Shown: positions 50,301 to 59,735 of the stretch, piece by piece
Numbering within the stretch: the first letter of the stretch is position 1
Layout: each line of letters begins with the position of its first letter
Source: Tomocerus qinae
Lineage: Eukaryota; Arthropoda; Collembola; Entomobryomorpha; Tomoceridae
NCBI GenBank assembly: GCA_020055645.1
Contig: CM034548.1
Coordinates: 50,398,296-50,462,295 of the forward strand
Reading direction: 5' to 3'
Length of the DNA stretch: 64,000 nt
The notes under the pieces: model-generated
Told to the model about the DNA's origin: nothing
What the model saw: only the letters and a program-made list of their open reading frames with translations
Database searches by the model: none
Program-made: the position numbers and the translations under genes

Positions 50301-53300
50301 ACTGTCAAAAATGCCGCCAAATTAGCAGTGTAGGAGGAGACTATGATGAGAGTAAAGAACCACCAAATGCCCCCTACCAGACGAGTCGATGACGCCTTCA
50401 ATAGAACAAATTTACTGATTTCGAACCACATTTCCTTCCATACTGGGCTTCATTAGTGGCATTTTCCAGTATTGTTGTTCAATGAATATTAGTATTTATT
50501 AAGTGGTGTACCTTGGGATTAAGGCCGGAACCTTGGCGGAGAAATGTGCCTGTAATGAACCAAACGGAATTGGGGAAGGAAAATTGGTTCTCCAAAACCC
50601 CTTCATCCCCTGCACAGGGAGGAGGCGCTAGCCATTCATTTGGAGTGAATCTAGCCACCACGAATAGCGTGAAGCAGACCAGCACATATGCACCTTCAAC
50701 AACAAATTACTTTAAGAATGATCCACAAGCATGCAAATAAAATAATTGTGTTGAATTTTAGCTCATTTTGTGTCGATAAACGTCAAATATTACGATGATA
50801 GTTACAAAGACAAGTAATGGCTCAAAAACAGGACTTGGTTACTCATCGAACAATTTTTTGACATTTTTTTGTGATAGCCGTACTGATGGTCATTGCAAAT
50901 GCTTTCATAATTTTTTATTGAAATAAAATTTAGAAATTGTTTCACGATGAGTAACCAAGTTACGATATCCTTTTTTTGAGTCCTTCATTAAAACTGTAGC
51001 TATTGTAGAACAGGGTTGTGGGTCGGGTTTTTTATGGGTTGGGGTTTTTTGGCAAAAAACCCACCCCGCTTTACTTAAAAACTCTCTCCTTGGCCTTTAC
51101 AAATAAACTAATATTACATACATTATTACTAGCAGATTAAATCAAGATCCACTTGAAAGTCTCTTTTACGTGATACGATCTCTTGGTCGAAACTACGACA
51201 ATCCTCTTCCTTCTGCATTCAGGAGTAGAATTAAAATGATTCTTCTTGGAGGAAAGGTTAGAGCACCAGTTTCAGGCAATGTAGAATTTAATGATGATCA
51301 TATTTATTATGTACGTGTGCAACTTAGAGGCAAGTAGAAGGAGGTCCCATAAGAGAGTTTGAATTTTTATATGGGACTTGAAATTTACTCCTGACGGGTG
51401 GGTATCCATGACTACCAGTTTGACTAGTTCAGAAGAAAGTCCCATATAAAAGTTCAAAATCTCTTATGGGACTTTCTCTACTGAACCCACCTGATGCGGG
51501 GAGAGTGAGGGGGGCGGGAATCAGTCTATTTGCCTTTCCACGTATGAAGAAACCAATGCAATTATGGAAGGTCCAACCTTAGATGAGGAATGATTGGAAG
51601 AAAAGTATTTGTGGCCATTTCTTTGGTGTGAAAAATTTTGAGTTTCTGTGCAAATGTAGGCCTAAAAATCATAATTTCGATTGTAAACTGGATTACTCAA
51701 AAAGCAAAATTTTTATTTTTACTGCTTTATGGACAGAAACTCTAAATTGTACGTGTAGAAGAAACTTGAAACGTAAATTTTTGTACCCCTACGCACTCGG
51801 TGTGTTGTTAGTGGCCAGTGGTTTCATTTGGTGAGTTCAGTGGGAGGGACAAATCTTTGAGCGTTGGAAAATTTCTAGGCTAAATTTAGGCAGCGGGATA
51901 TCATTTCCTCCAATCCCGTTTCCTCCAATGTGCCACATACCGTAATAATCGATATGATTCCCCGCATCGAAATAGTTCCCATACCACCTTTGATATTGTA
52001 AGTATACATATATGTTATAGGCGGAGAGGGAAAGGATACTGGGAGGGATATAAATGTCCCTCTCGGACTAGATTGGGAGAGATAGCTCTGTACCGCTGGC
52101 GGTACCGAGCCATGAGGTTTCCGACTGGGAGGGATATGTCGTAATGGATAGATCCTATGTGTATAAGTGCCACAAATATCGCAGACTTTAGCTTACTCTT
52201 ACATTTTTTATTCATTGTAACCTTTTTTTCTATATTATCTATGTCATAATTAAATCATAAATTATTAATTCAAGACTGAGTTAAGTTTGTTGGCAGTAGT
52301 GTTACTCTAAGGGCGTGTCCGAGTATCACTTTCAGCAAGGTTAACATTTACTATGAAGAGCTATGCTAAATAACATAGGGGTTGCTGTTATGTGGGAAGT
52401 CAGGAAAGTGAGTTCCATTCAAATTTGCTTCTTCAATAAAGACAAAATGGAACTTCCGAAATATCTTTTAGATTTTTTTAAAAAAAATAAACGAACTGAC
52501 CAATTCCCAAGTGACACCAATTACGATATATTAGTGAATATTATAAAGTTACAAAATTAAAACAAGAATAAGATTAAAAGATTAAATTACAAGATTAAAA
52601 CTGTGAATGGCGTAGAATTATTACGCCCTCGAAGACAAAAAAATATTAAAACATTCGCAGTTTTTTGTTAGAATGACAATTCATCATGATAAAGCAGGTG
52701 AGCTGTATTTTTTGTTTGTTATAAATTTAAAATTTTTAAATATTCTAATAGCATAATGAAGCAAAACTTAAGTTTAGGTAAAGATCATTTGGACATTATT
52801 TATTACAAGTGCAATATACTTAATATTTATGAATATTATAGTAAATAATGATTACAATGAATAAAAAATGTAAGGGTAACCTAAAGTCTGCGATATTTGT
52901 GGCACTTATACACATAGGATCTATCCATTACGACATATCCCTCCCAGTCGGAAACCTCATGGCTCGGTACCGCCAGCGGTACAGAGCTATCTCTCCCAGT
53001 CTAATCGGAGAGGGGCATTATATCCCTCCCAGTCTCCTTTCCCTCTCCGCCTACAACATATATTATATATTATACACCTTGACTTGGGAATGTGTGTTAG
53101 TGGGAGAGTACAACATATACTATTGATGAGTATAGATATACTACCGCTCAAGCCGCGAGGGCATACTTGCAGTGACTTGGGAATAGTGTTCGGTCGGTGA
53201 CCAGCTGGCTGGTAGGCCAAAATGGCTTTGAAGACATTTAAAAATGGTTGAATTATTTGTTAGCCAGTCGTTAATATTTCTGACTTTGCTAAAATGATCA

Positions 53301-56300
53301 AACACTGGGATCTGTTAACTGAGGAAATCATCCTTGATTTGGTGTATAAAAACCATGATTTTTGGCCACAAGCCGGCTAGCTAGTCAATATAATTTTCAG
53401 CCGGCTAAAATGATACTCCGTTTGCGACTGTAGCCACTCCCTAATCTCGTTTATGGTCATTGGGTAACCAGGTTACGGCTGTCGGGTAGTTACTTCGAAA
53501 ATATTTCAGCCGTTTTATAAAGGTACAAACAAAATTTTGATTGTTTTTGAAAAGTGTACTTTTAGCACTATCCCATTCAATTACTCTATGTATTTCCTTC
53601 AATCCAGTGAACTGCATTGCATGCCCATCTACAGTGTGGGATTGTTAAAAGGTATCAGAAAAACTATTATTATACACTTAGCGATGGTTAGGAGATGTCA
53701 AATAGTTGATGAAAAGGTTTTTCTTTCGTCTCGTAATTCGGTTATTATGTTGATTTCCTTAGATTTCAGGGGGTGGTGTTGGGTTAGCATTTGCCTTTAA
53801 TTCTTTTAGAAAATGTTAGGGTGAAGAAAATTTTCAAATACCTGCGACCCATGCCCAAATTTCGGCGGAGAGGGGGTTGAGGAAACTAAAAAGACGTGCT
53901 GGAGGTTTCTTCGGAAGCTGCGTCCAACAAAAACAATCTTATTAATATCTACAGAAAATGAGGTCATTAAAGTCCTAATTACATGCCTGGTCTTAAGCAG
54001 GGCAGAAGCTCTCTTTATAATGTCGCCACTCAAGATAATATATCTAAGTCTGAGAAACTGTTGCAATCAAAAAAACAAAGGCTTTTGTCATCACCAAGAT
54101 TGACTGGAAGCAAGAGATTGTATTGCGTACCTTAAAGAGAATGGAGATGCCCAGATTTCTGAAGGGTTTTGTGAAATCGATGACCTTTTCCCGCGCAGAG
54201 TTGATGGTCATCGAACCTACCACCAAGTCCGATTTCTGGTGAAAAGATAACGTTAATTTTGTAATTACACATTATCCACCCTCATTTTGTTCTATGGACT
54301 CAATCTGGCTGAAGTATGTGAAGCAGAGTATGGAATGAATATTATTAATCTGATTGTAATATTTCCTCGGGTGTCCCTTGTGGGAGATCAGCTTGATTGC
54401 TAGCTGAACAATGTTTGACAATAGAGCCTATCTATTTTTACGGCATTTTAGATTTGGATTTAGATGCTGCAAATGCCGTAAATTATTTTTGTGTTTTTAG
54501 CAGTTTTTGTATAATAAATTGAAAATTGATACAGTAAGTGGTAAATTATAATCTAATATCGTTTCATTGAAAAATGAAAATCCATTATTGATATTAATAT
54601 AGTAGTTATCTATTACATTGCAAAATGATATTTAATTTAATTAGTTTAATAGTACTAAAACAGTGTTTGTGCTGGGTATATCTATATAATTCACACAGCA
54701 TTTACACAATTTACAGAATCCCGAATTGATGCCCTGACCCTGCCTAATGAAGTGACCTCCCACCAGCAGTGAAAAGAAAAGATATTTACTCCGTCGATGA
54801 GTTCCCTGACGATGCCATTCCACTCCTTGGTGACGGGGTCTTCGACGCCGTACTTGCCATCTTTAACTATTTCTATTGTGTACTGAAATCCGACCAGATT
54901 GGCCACTTCTTTGAGCAAATCGATACAGAACCCTTCATATCTCGCATTACCCGTCAGATTTGTGTCGTGTTTCAACATCACGTATGGCTTTTCCTACAAC
55001 AAGTAACATTTAAAAACCATTAATAAGTTCATTTTGAACTACCATTGTGCAACAAATATTTAAAAATAAATAAATAATTATCGATTTCTGGTGGGGCTCG
55101 TGGTGTTAGAACCGGTGTCACATAAACTGGTCTTTGCAAACTGGTCTTCGAGCATTAGTAAACTGGTCTTCCCGAAAAACCAACTGGTCTTTCCGTAAAA
55201 GTAAACTGGTCTTCCCGTAAAAGTAAACTCGTCTTATGAGACTATGCAAAATAATTCACATGTGATATAAACTGTTACGTGTTTATTAGTCCTTTTATAT
55301 GCATCAAAAATGAAATAGTAATTAACAGTCATTTGAATTAATTGTAAGCGAATTACACAAAAACAATTGTGAAGTTGGCCCCAATAAGGGCGAATAACTT
55401 TCATGAACTTTAATTTCCGTGACAACTTGGTCAACAAAATTTTGGGGCAAATGTATGGGACCCGAATCCCCACTGTATATTACCTGACATAGACTCATTT
55501 CAAGTCCCCTTTTGACACTGCGATTTTCATACCGCAACCGCAATCCCTCATGAGGTTATGCCAGTGCATGAAAAAGGTTGCCTTTTTGCTAGCACCTTTT
55601 GGTACCTTTTTGCCTTTTTCATGCCTTTTCCTATGACATTCGCTACATATGAAGCTGAATTAAAATAAATTTGCAGTTGTTACAAACCTCCTTTTTACAT
55701 GACACAATAATATTGCCATTTTCTATGACGTTTATACCCTCTAACACAGAAATTGCAATTTATTTCTTTTAATTTAAAATAACTAAAAAGGCAAAAAGGT
55801 TACCTATTTGCTAATTTTGCTGGACAAAAAAGCAACCAAAAAGGTAACCTTTTTGCCCTTTTCATGCCCTGGGTTATGCTAACCAACGCGCAAAACAAAT
55901 TATTATTTAAATTGAGTTAGTATAAAAGTTGTGCTCCCAGAACCTATTGCGCTCAGTTTCTGGACAATTGTAAAGTGAAAAATATTTTAAATAATGATGA
56001 AATGAACTGCAAAGCAGGCAGCGCATTGCCCGAAGGGCAATGTGTGGTTTCACCACTTATACTGCATTTAACTGAAGGGTCAAAATCTATTAACACCGAT
56101 TGCTCGTAAACTAGCAGCTTTTATGAAATAATGCAAGATACCGAAAACGTAGAGCCATTCTCTGCGGGGTGTGCATTAATTTGAAATCAGCTGTCCGGTG
56201 TCAACTTTAGCCGTAGGAACAGGAAGAATGAATTTTGAAATTGTTTGGTCACCAATTTATCTCCTTGGCTACTTGGTACAATGCATCATAGTCATTGGAT

Positions 56301-59278
56301 ACTGGAAAGACTCATGGAACTAGGAATACACAGTGAAACATTCCATTTCCTAATTCAATCTCCGTAGATACGGAGTACGTAGTGCACTGAATTGGCTCAT
56401 TGGCTGGCATCATCCAATAATGATAATAATATCGGATTTAAAAATGCATGTATTCCTATTACTGTTGACTCACAGCTTTCGTACACTTTTTCAAATTCTG
56501 ACCACACTCAAAAACGATTCTGATTGGTCGAAATTTTTTTCGATTAGCCAATGAAATTGCAGAGAGCGTTTTATCAGGAGAGTCGAATAGGGAATATTAC
56601 CATAAGCGAATTTGAAGATTTATAAGGGACGTTTTTGGAAAAAAAAATCTCCTACTCCTGTCTTTATCAATCTGCTATAAACATTCATGTCCCTCTTGCT
56701 ATCCTCCAATAAGTTAATACGTTTTCAAGAGCATAGCAACCAGATATTCAGACAAAATTAGAGGGAAAATGTCCCTTATAGATCTTCAAAATACCTTACG
56801 GGCAATTCTCTACTTGGTCCTCCTGATTAACCATCCATGCTCCTTGGGTGGACGGCCATTTTAAGTCTCTTTATAGAGGTTAGAATCGAATGAGTTGAAA
56901 AATCTGTTTGTCGGGTGAAAAATTTTGTGGACGTCGGGTCCCATGAGTTTTCGATATTTGGGAGAATTTTGTGTAAATGTTATTTTCAAAATTGGAATTT
57001 ATTATTCGCCCTTATTGGGGCAAGCTTCTTAATTGATTTAAAATACTATGCCAATCGATTTTTTTCTTTTGGCTCATTTTTCTTTTTTGAAGAGTCAAGT
57101 ATGCCAATGTGTAACAATAGCGTTTGATAGGTAAAGTGTTGTAGGTGCCAAGAGTGCTTTTAATTTGTACCTAAATTTGCATCTAAATTATTATATCTAG
57201 CCTTCTTCCCTTTCCATCTGAATGTATCAATTAATGGCATTGTTTTATACCATTTATCCTCTTCTAATTGTAGTTTTTTTAAAAACCTCCAAAAAGTTGG
57301 ATGCTTAGATCTAAATCTGACATTCAATGAGAAATGATATCCCTCTGCACTGTTAGTAGTGCGAGGAATTCCTTCTAAAACCCTTGTTGTGTTGTTTTCC
57401 GTACGAGTAAAGACAATGAGATAACAATATGATTGCATAAATTAGTTTTGTATAAAAATTTAACATACACTATACATCCTATCTATCCTATCTATAGACG
57501 TCATGGCTTACAGTAAGACCAGTTTACTTTTACGGGAGGACTAGTTTGTTTTGTGGGAGGACCAGTTTACTTTTGCGGGAGGACCAGTTTGTTTTTCGGG
57601 AGCAGGGCCGCAGCGAGGGGGGGGGCACCGGGGCACGTGCCCCCCCCCCCCGAAATCGAGAAAAATAAAGAAATTTTTGTCTAAAATCGCTAAACTTTTC
57701 GCGCTTCGCGCGAAAATTGGCTAATTTTTTCTTGGTGCCCCTCCCGAAATTTTTTTCTGGCTGCGGCCCTGTTCGGGAGGACCAGTTTACTTTTACGGGA
57801 AGACCAGTTTGTTTTTCGGGAGGACCAGTTTACTTATGCCCAAAAGACCAGTTTACTAAGACCAATTTACATACGACCGTTAGAACCTTCTTGTCACTGT
57901 CCAAATAACCAAAACCCACAGATCCTTTTAGTTTGTCAGTGGGGACGGGAACTAAGTATTACTAATTCAGTGTAACTTCTAAGACAATGAACACAATGAA
58001 ACACCATCACTAATTGGATATTTTTATTGTGTTGCTAATTACTCGCGCATGCGCGTACACATGCGCACATTTATTAAAAAATTTCATTTATTTCAAATAT
58101 TTCATTTATTTCAAAAATTTCATTTATTTCAAAAATTTCATTATTTCAAATATTTCATTATTTCAAAAATTTCATTTATTTCAAATATTTCATTTATTTC
58201 AAATATTTCATTTATTTCAAATATTTCATTTATTTCAAAAATTTCATTTATTTCAAATATTTCATTTATTTCAAAATTTTCATTTATTTCAAAAATTTCA
58301 TTTATTTCAAAAATTTCATTTATTTCAAATATTTCATTTATTTCAAAAATTTCATGTATTTCAAAAATTTCATTTATTTCAAAAATTTCATTTATTTCAA
58401 ATATTTCATTTATTTCAAAAATTTCATTTATTTCAAAAATTTCATTTATTTCAAAAATTTCATTTATTTCAAAAATTTCATTTATTTCAAAAATTTCATT
58501 TATTTCAAAAATTTCATTTATTTCAAAAATTTCATTTATTTCAAAAATTTCATTTATTTCAAAAATTTTATTTATTCAAAAAATATCATTTATTTATTTT
58601 AAAATTTCATTTATTAGTATAGATATTATAGAGCATTGGATCGATTCGCACCTGCTTGTAAAATACAATAGATGATAACAGTTGAGTGACATAGGTACAA
58701 GGGTTGATTAAAATTTTACTTTTGTTGATTAAATTTATTATTGGGTAAACTTTACTCAAGTGCTGAGTAGAAACTTTAAACAACCCCCTTGTGTAGATAA
58801 TGCGCTCTAGTTGGCGAGGGTGGTTTTTAACTCAAAGGTTGAGGGTATTTGATACAAGTTTGTACTGAATATATACTCTATTTTTAAGAGTGATAGGATA
58901 AGCATATTGGCGCCATGTAATTTAGTAGGATAAGCATATTGGCGCCATGTAATTTAGTAGGATAAGCATATTGGCGCCATGTAATTTAGTAGGATAAGCA
59001 TATTGACGTCATGTGTAGCGCCATATATATTTAAATAGATCAGGGCGAGTTTACTGTTAGGAGAAGTGACTTACGAGAACTGAAGTGACCCTGAGTGTGA
59101 TATTGGGGGCGTCGCCGGAACTGAAAGCTTCGTAGTCATGTACCAAGAGCCTCTTGGAGGGAGACCAGAGGCCCACGGGCTGTAATGAACGATTTTTCAA
59201 TTTGAGCAATGTGAGTGTCGGGTCGTTGCGACTCCCTTCCCGCAACTGAATAGGACCCGTCAGCCCGTCGAAAGACAC
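41154..59278 (-). CDS. Kainate-type ionotropic glutamate receptor (9 exons, 5' part outside window)
   Basis: Nine minus-strand exons with matching phases encode ~554 residues: 59,278-59,075; 54,993-54,790; 54,235-54,131; 53,917-53,842; 50,693-50,512; 50,395-50,198; 45,474-45,252; 43,037-42,775; 41,363-41,154. They cover the end of the amino-terminal domain ([10 protein letters not shown]), S1 with the glutamate-binding Arg ([12 protein letters not shown]), TM1, the pore loop ([13 protein letters not shown]), TM3 with [12 protein letters not shown]2 with GST and the Glu of LIESP, TM4 and a cytoplasmic tail. All ligand-contact residues typical of iGluRs are present, so a glutamate-gated cation channel in neuronal membranes is expected. 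The pore Q/R position is Arg (CGC). Most of the amino-terminal domain and the signal peptide lie beyond 59,278. The subfamily call rests on motif resemblance. Confidence 0.93.
41566..41599. repeat. 34-bp perfect palindrome within CGCGGAATTATTTCGAT repeat
   Basis: The palindrome is centred between 41,582 and 41,583 on CAGCTG, with 17-bp arms. Related CGCGGAATTATTTCGATA phrases follow at 41,600-41,615, return inverted at 42,345-42,370, and occur at 3,115-3,150. They may be ends of one repeat family. Confidence 0.8.
41650..42774. other. Receptor last intron, nothing firmly recognised
   Basis: Includes degenerate AAAACCCGGGTTTTTGGGTAT-like repeats at 42,470-42,620. No coding signal. Confidence 0.45.
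42775..43037 (-). CDS. Glutamate receptor exon: end of S2 and TM4
   Basis: Completes Gly, then [32 protein letters not shown], and TM4 [20 protein letters not shown]. 263 nt, donor GTAACC, phase 0 out. Confidence 0.93.
43086..45241. repeat. 21-bp ATCGAT satellite filling a receptor intron
   Basis: About 100 units of CGATTAAATTAATTAATTTAT with a few variants. It occupies almost all of the 2,214-nt intron between the exons at 45,252-45,474 and 43,037-42,775, starting about 11 nt from the donor and ending about 48 nt from the acceptor. Open frames here follow the 7-codon period and are not genes. Confidence 0.96.
45252..45474 (-). CDS. Glutamate receptor exon: S2
   Basis: Reads [38 protein letters not shown] and [11 protein letters not shown]. 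The Glu of LIESP is the expected contact for the ligand amino group. Donor GTACTT leads directly into a satellite intron. 223 nt, phase 1 out. Confidence 0.93.
45475..46990. other. Receptor intron, nothing recognised
   Basis: AT-rich intron DNA with loose ACTTGACTT-type repeats near 45,840-46,080. No coding signal. Confidence 0.45.
47001..47420. mobile_element. hAT-type MITE, CAGTGTAC family, copy 2 (420 bp)
   Basis: Same ends and interior as 17,063-17,597 but ~115 bp shorter through an internal deletion. A perfect 8-bp duplication ATCAAGGT flanks it (46,993-47,000 and 47,421-47,428). Confidence 0.95.
47445..47858. mobile_element. Foldback MITE with ~68-bp inverted arms
   Basis: The left arm 47,445-47,514 and right arm 47,790-47,858 are nearly perfect reverse complements, both carrying TGGTAGGAGGTTAGTCAGTG. 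A target duplication was not evident, so the superfamily is unknown. Confidence 0.75.
48302..49905. mobile_element. TIR element with minisatellite arms (1.6 kb)
   Basis: The outer ~150 bp on each side are inverted copies (GTTGGCAGACCC, GGTCGGTTATACCGAACCGA, AACAGTTAATGAACCAAAAT). Inward of the left arm is a 20-bp minisatellite AAAATAACTGTTAGTATTTC (about 23 units, 48,420-48,870), with a short inverted stretch of the same unit on the right (49,690-49,800). The interior has a GTCCGTCCGTTCGTCCG block (49,238-49,257). No transposase or clear target duplication was found. Confidence 0.75.
50198..50395 (-). CDS. Glutamate receptor exon: TM3 gate and start of S2
   Basis: Reads [20 protein letters not shown] then [12 protein letters not shown], the channel gate signature, then [20 protein letters not shown] and [10 protein letters not shown]. 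198 nt, phase 0 on both sides. Confidence 0.95.
50512..50693 (-). CDS. Glutamate receptor exon: TM1 and pore loop
   Basis: Completes a Gly codon, then [20 protein letters not shown] (TM1), [17 protein letters not shown], and [19 protein letters not shown] (pore). The pore Q/R position is Arg, codon CGC. 182 nt, donor GTACAC. Confidence 0.93.
50822..50980. repeat. Small inverted repeat (~35-45-bp arms)
   Basis: ACTTGGTTACTCATCG at the left returns as CGATGAGTAACCAAGT at the right, each next to TCAAAAA/TTTTTGA. Probably a small foldback element in a receptor intron. Confidence 0.6.
51340..51475. repeat. Small inverted repeat (GTCCCATAAGAGA family)
   Basis: AGTCCCATAWAAA and GTCCCATAAGAGA phrases form inverted arms at 51,344-51,379 and 51,437-51,473. 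A loosely related pair flanks 56,620-56,800. Confidence 0.6.
52002..53085. mobile_element. Element with ~210-bp inverted ends (family of 63,690-63,905)
   Basis: The left arm (about 52,010-52,225) and right arm (about 52,845-53,062) are ~90% reverse complements, both with GGAAACCTCATGGCTCGGTA and ACCGCCAGCGGTACAGAGCT. The 600-bp centre has only a short, unrecognised frame. A third copy of one arm lies at 63,690-63,905. Target duplication unclear. Confidence 0.75.
53088..53172 (-). repeat. Partial copy of the SINE-like repeat tail
   Basis: Shares GTGTGTTAG, GGGAGAG and AAGCCGCGAGGGC with 61,750-61,840 and adjoins the preceding inverted-repeat element. Confidence 0.55.
53190..53415. repeat. GCCGGCTGG-type repeat, diverged copy
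   Basis: Resembles 26,328-26,674: AGTGTTCGGTCGGTGACCAGC at the left and GCCGGCTAAAATGATACTC at the right. Boundaries are not defined. Confidence 0.4.
53842..53917 (-). CDS. Glutamate receptor exon: pre-TM1 linker (short)
   Basis: A 76-nt exon reads [20 protein letters not shown] then WAWVA. It sits between GACGCAG and GTATTT and leaves in phase 1, exactly as the next exon requires. FSFLNPLS is highly conserved before TM1. Confidence 0.88.
54131..54235 (-). CDS. Glutamate receptor exon: S1 with ligand-binding Arg
   Basis: Reads [19 protein letters not shown] then [16 protein letters not shown]. The Arg of SAREK is the residue that binds the glutamate carboxylate in the family. 105 nt, donor GTACGC. 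Confidence 0.92.
54790..54993 (-). CDS. Glutamate receptor exon: start of ligand-binding lobe S1
   Basis: Reads [36 protein letters not shown] and [15 protein letters not shown]. Acceptor TTGTAG, donor GTAAAT; 204 nt, phase 0 on both sides. Confidence 0.92.
55322..55543 (-). pseudogene. Unidentified ORF fragment inside the MULE
   Basis: The 73-codon frame includes [20 protein letters not shown] and looks like real protein rather than repeat, but I do not recognise it. A hAT MITE begins just upstream (55,562) and may have cut it. Confidence 0.3.
55562..55871. mobile_element. hAT-type MITE nested in the MULE (310 bp)
   Basis: Inverted ends CAGTGCATGAAAAAGG and CAGGGCATGAAAAGGG (reversed right) are flanked by a perfect 8-bp duplication GGTTATGC (55,554-55,561 and 55,872-55,879). 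The interior is rich in GGTAACCTTTTTGCC phrases. Confidence 0.93.
57160..57438 (-). pseudogene. MULE transposase C-terminal fragment
   Basis: The frame reads [19 protein letters not shown] then [19 protein letters not shown], the conserved region just after the catalytic core of MULE/FLYWCH-type transposases. The DDE core is missing, so the host element is a deletion derivative that would need a transposase in trans. Confidence 0.75.
57603..57771. mobile_element. hAT-type MITE nested in the right MULE TIR (169 bp)
   Basis: 12-bp inverted ends CAGGGCCGCAGC with a perfect 8-bp duplication TTCGGGAG (57,595-57,602 and 57,772-57,779). It contains poly-G/poly-C runs and a TTCGCGCTTCGCGCGAA palindromic core. 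The same terminus occurs at 19,472-19,482. Confidence 0.93.
58078..58612. repeat. 18-bp minisatellite (ATTTCATTTATTTCAAAA)
   Basis: About 30 units. Three overlapping plus-strand frames here reflect the 6-codon period and lack of stops, and are not genes. Confidence 0.95.
58886..59005. repeat. 32-bp tandem repeat with GGCGCC
   Basis: About 3.5 units of GGATAAGCATATTGGCGCCA plus 12 further bases, ending some 70 bp from the receptor exon donor at 59,074. Confidence 0.85.
59075..59278 (-). CDS. Glutamate receptor exon: end of amino-terminal domain
   Basis: Reads [17 protein letters not shown], then [20 protein letters not shown], then [12 protein letters not shown]. Acceptor CAG ends at 59,279; donor GTAAGT starts at 59,074. 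204 nt, phase 0 out. Confidence 0.9.
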
Positions 59279-59735
59279 CTGACAGTTACAGACACAAGCA
59301 ATTATACACGGAATATAGAGAGGAAAACCATAAATACAGGATAAAATATCCTTCACCAAAGGTCCCATTGACGGAAACCATCAAACTGATTTATCGCTAC
59401 CGAAACTGCAACTTTATATCTTCTGGAGACTGAGTACCTAATCTACTTAGCTTGGCTCAACTTCTTGCACAGTTTCAGAGTCGGCAAGTAGTTAAATCCG
59501 CATGTGGTGAAATTGGACGAAATGGACAAAATGGCCTGCTCGAAATTGAGGCAATAAGTGGCTAAAATGTAAGAAATCGGCGAAACACTTTTGGGGCACG
59601 CTGAGACATTTACTTCATTAGTCAACAACAAATAAAAATTCGCAAATAAGGTTGCAGTTAAAAATCCATAGAATGTGCCATTTTGGCTGTTACTAGCTTA
59701 CTTGCTGTTACTAGATTAATGCTTAGTTGGTTTTT

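Larger units (their letters stand above)
55114..57878. mobile_element. Mutator-like (MULE) transposon, 2.77 kb, with minisatellite TIRs
   Basis: Inverted ends (GGTGTCACATAAACTGGTCTT-like) are bordered by a perfect 9-bp duplication GTTAGAACC (55,105-55,113 and 57,879-57,887), the MULE signature. Each TIR is a run of AAACTGGTCTTCCCGTAAAA-like units (55,125-55,235 and 57,510-57,865). A minus-strand MULE transposase remnant is present near the right end. Two hAT MITEs are nested inside. It lies in the receptor intron between the exons at 59,075 and 54,993. Confidence 0.9.

Noticed and set aside
52363..52560. 65-codon frame in the centre of the 52-53 kb element as a transposase
   Set aside because: No recognisable motif and too short.
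53806..54066. Minus-strand frame of 86 codons read straight through
   Set aside because: It includes the receptor's 76-nt exon in another frame; splice sites and conserved motif support the short exon instead.
58014..58675. Three overlapping frames with FHLFQ/ISFIS/FIYFKN repeats
   Set aside because: Translation of the 18-bp minisatellite in three frames.
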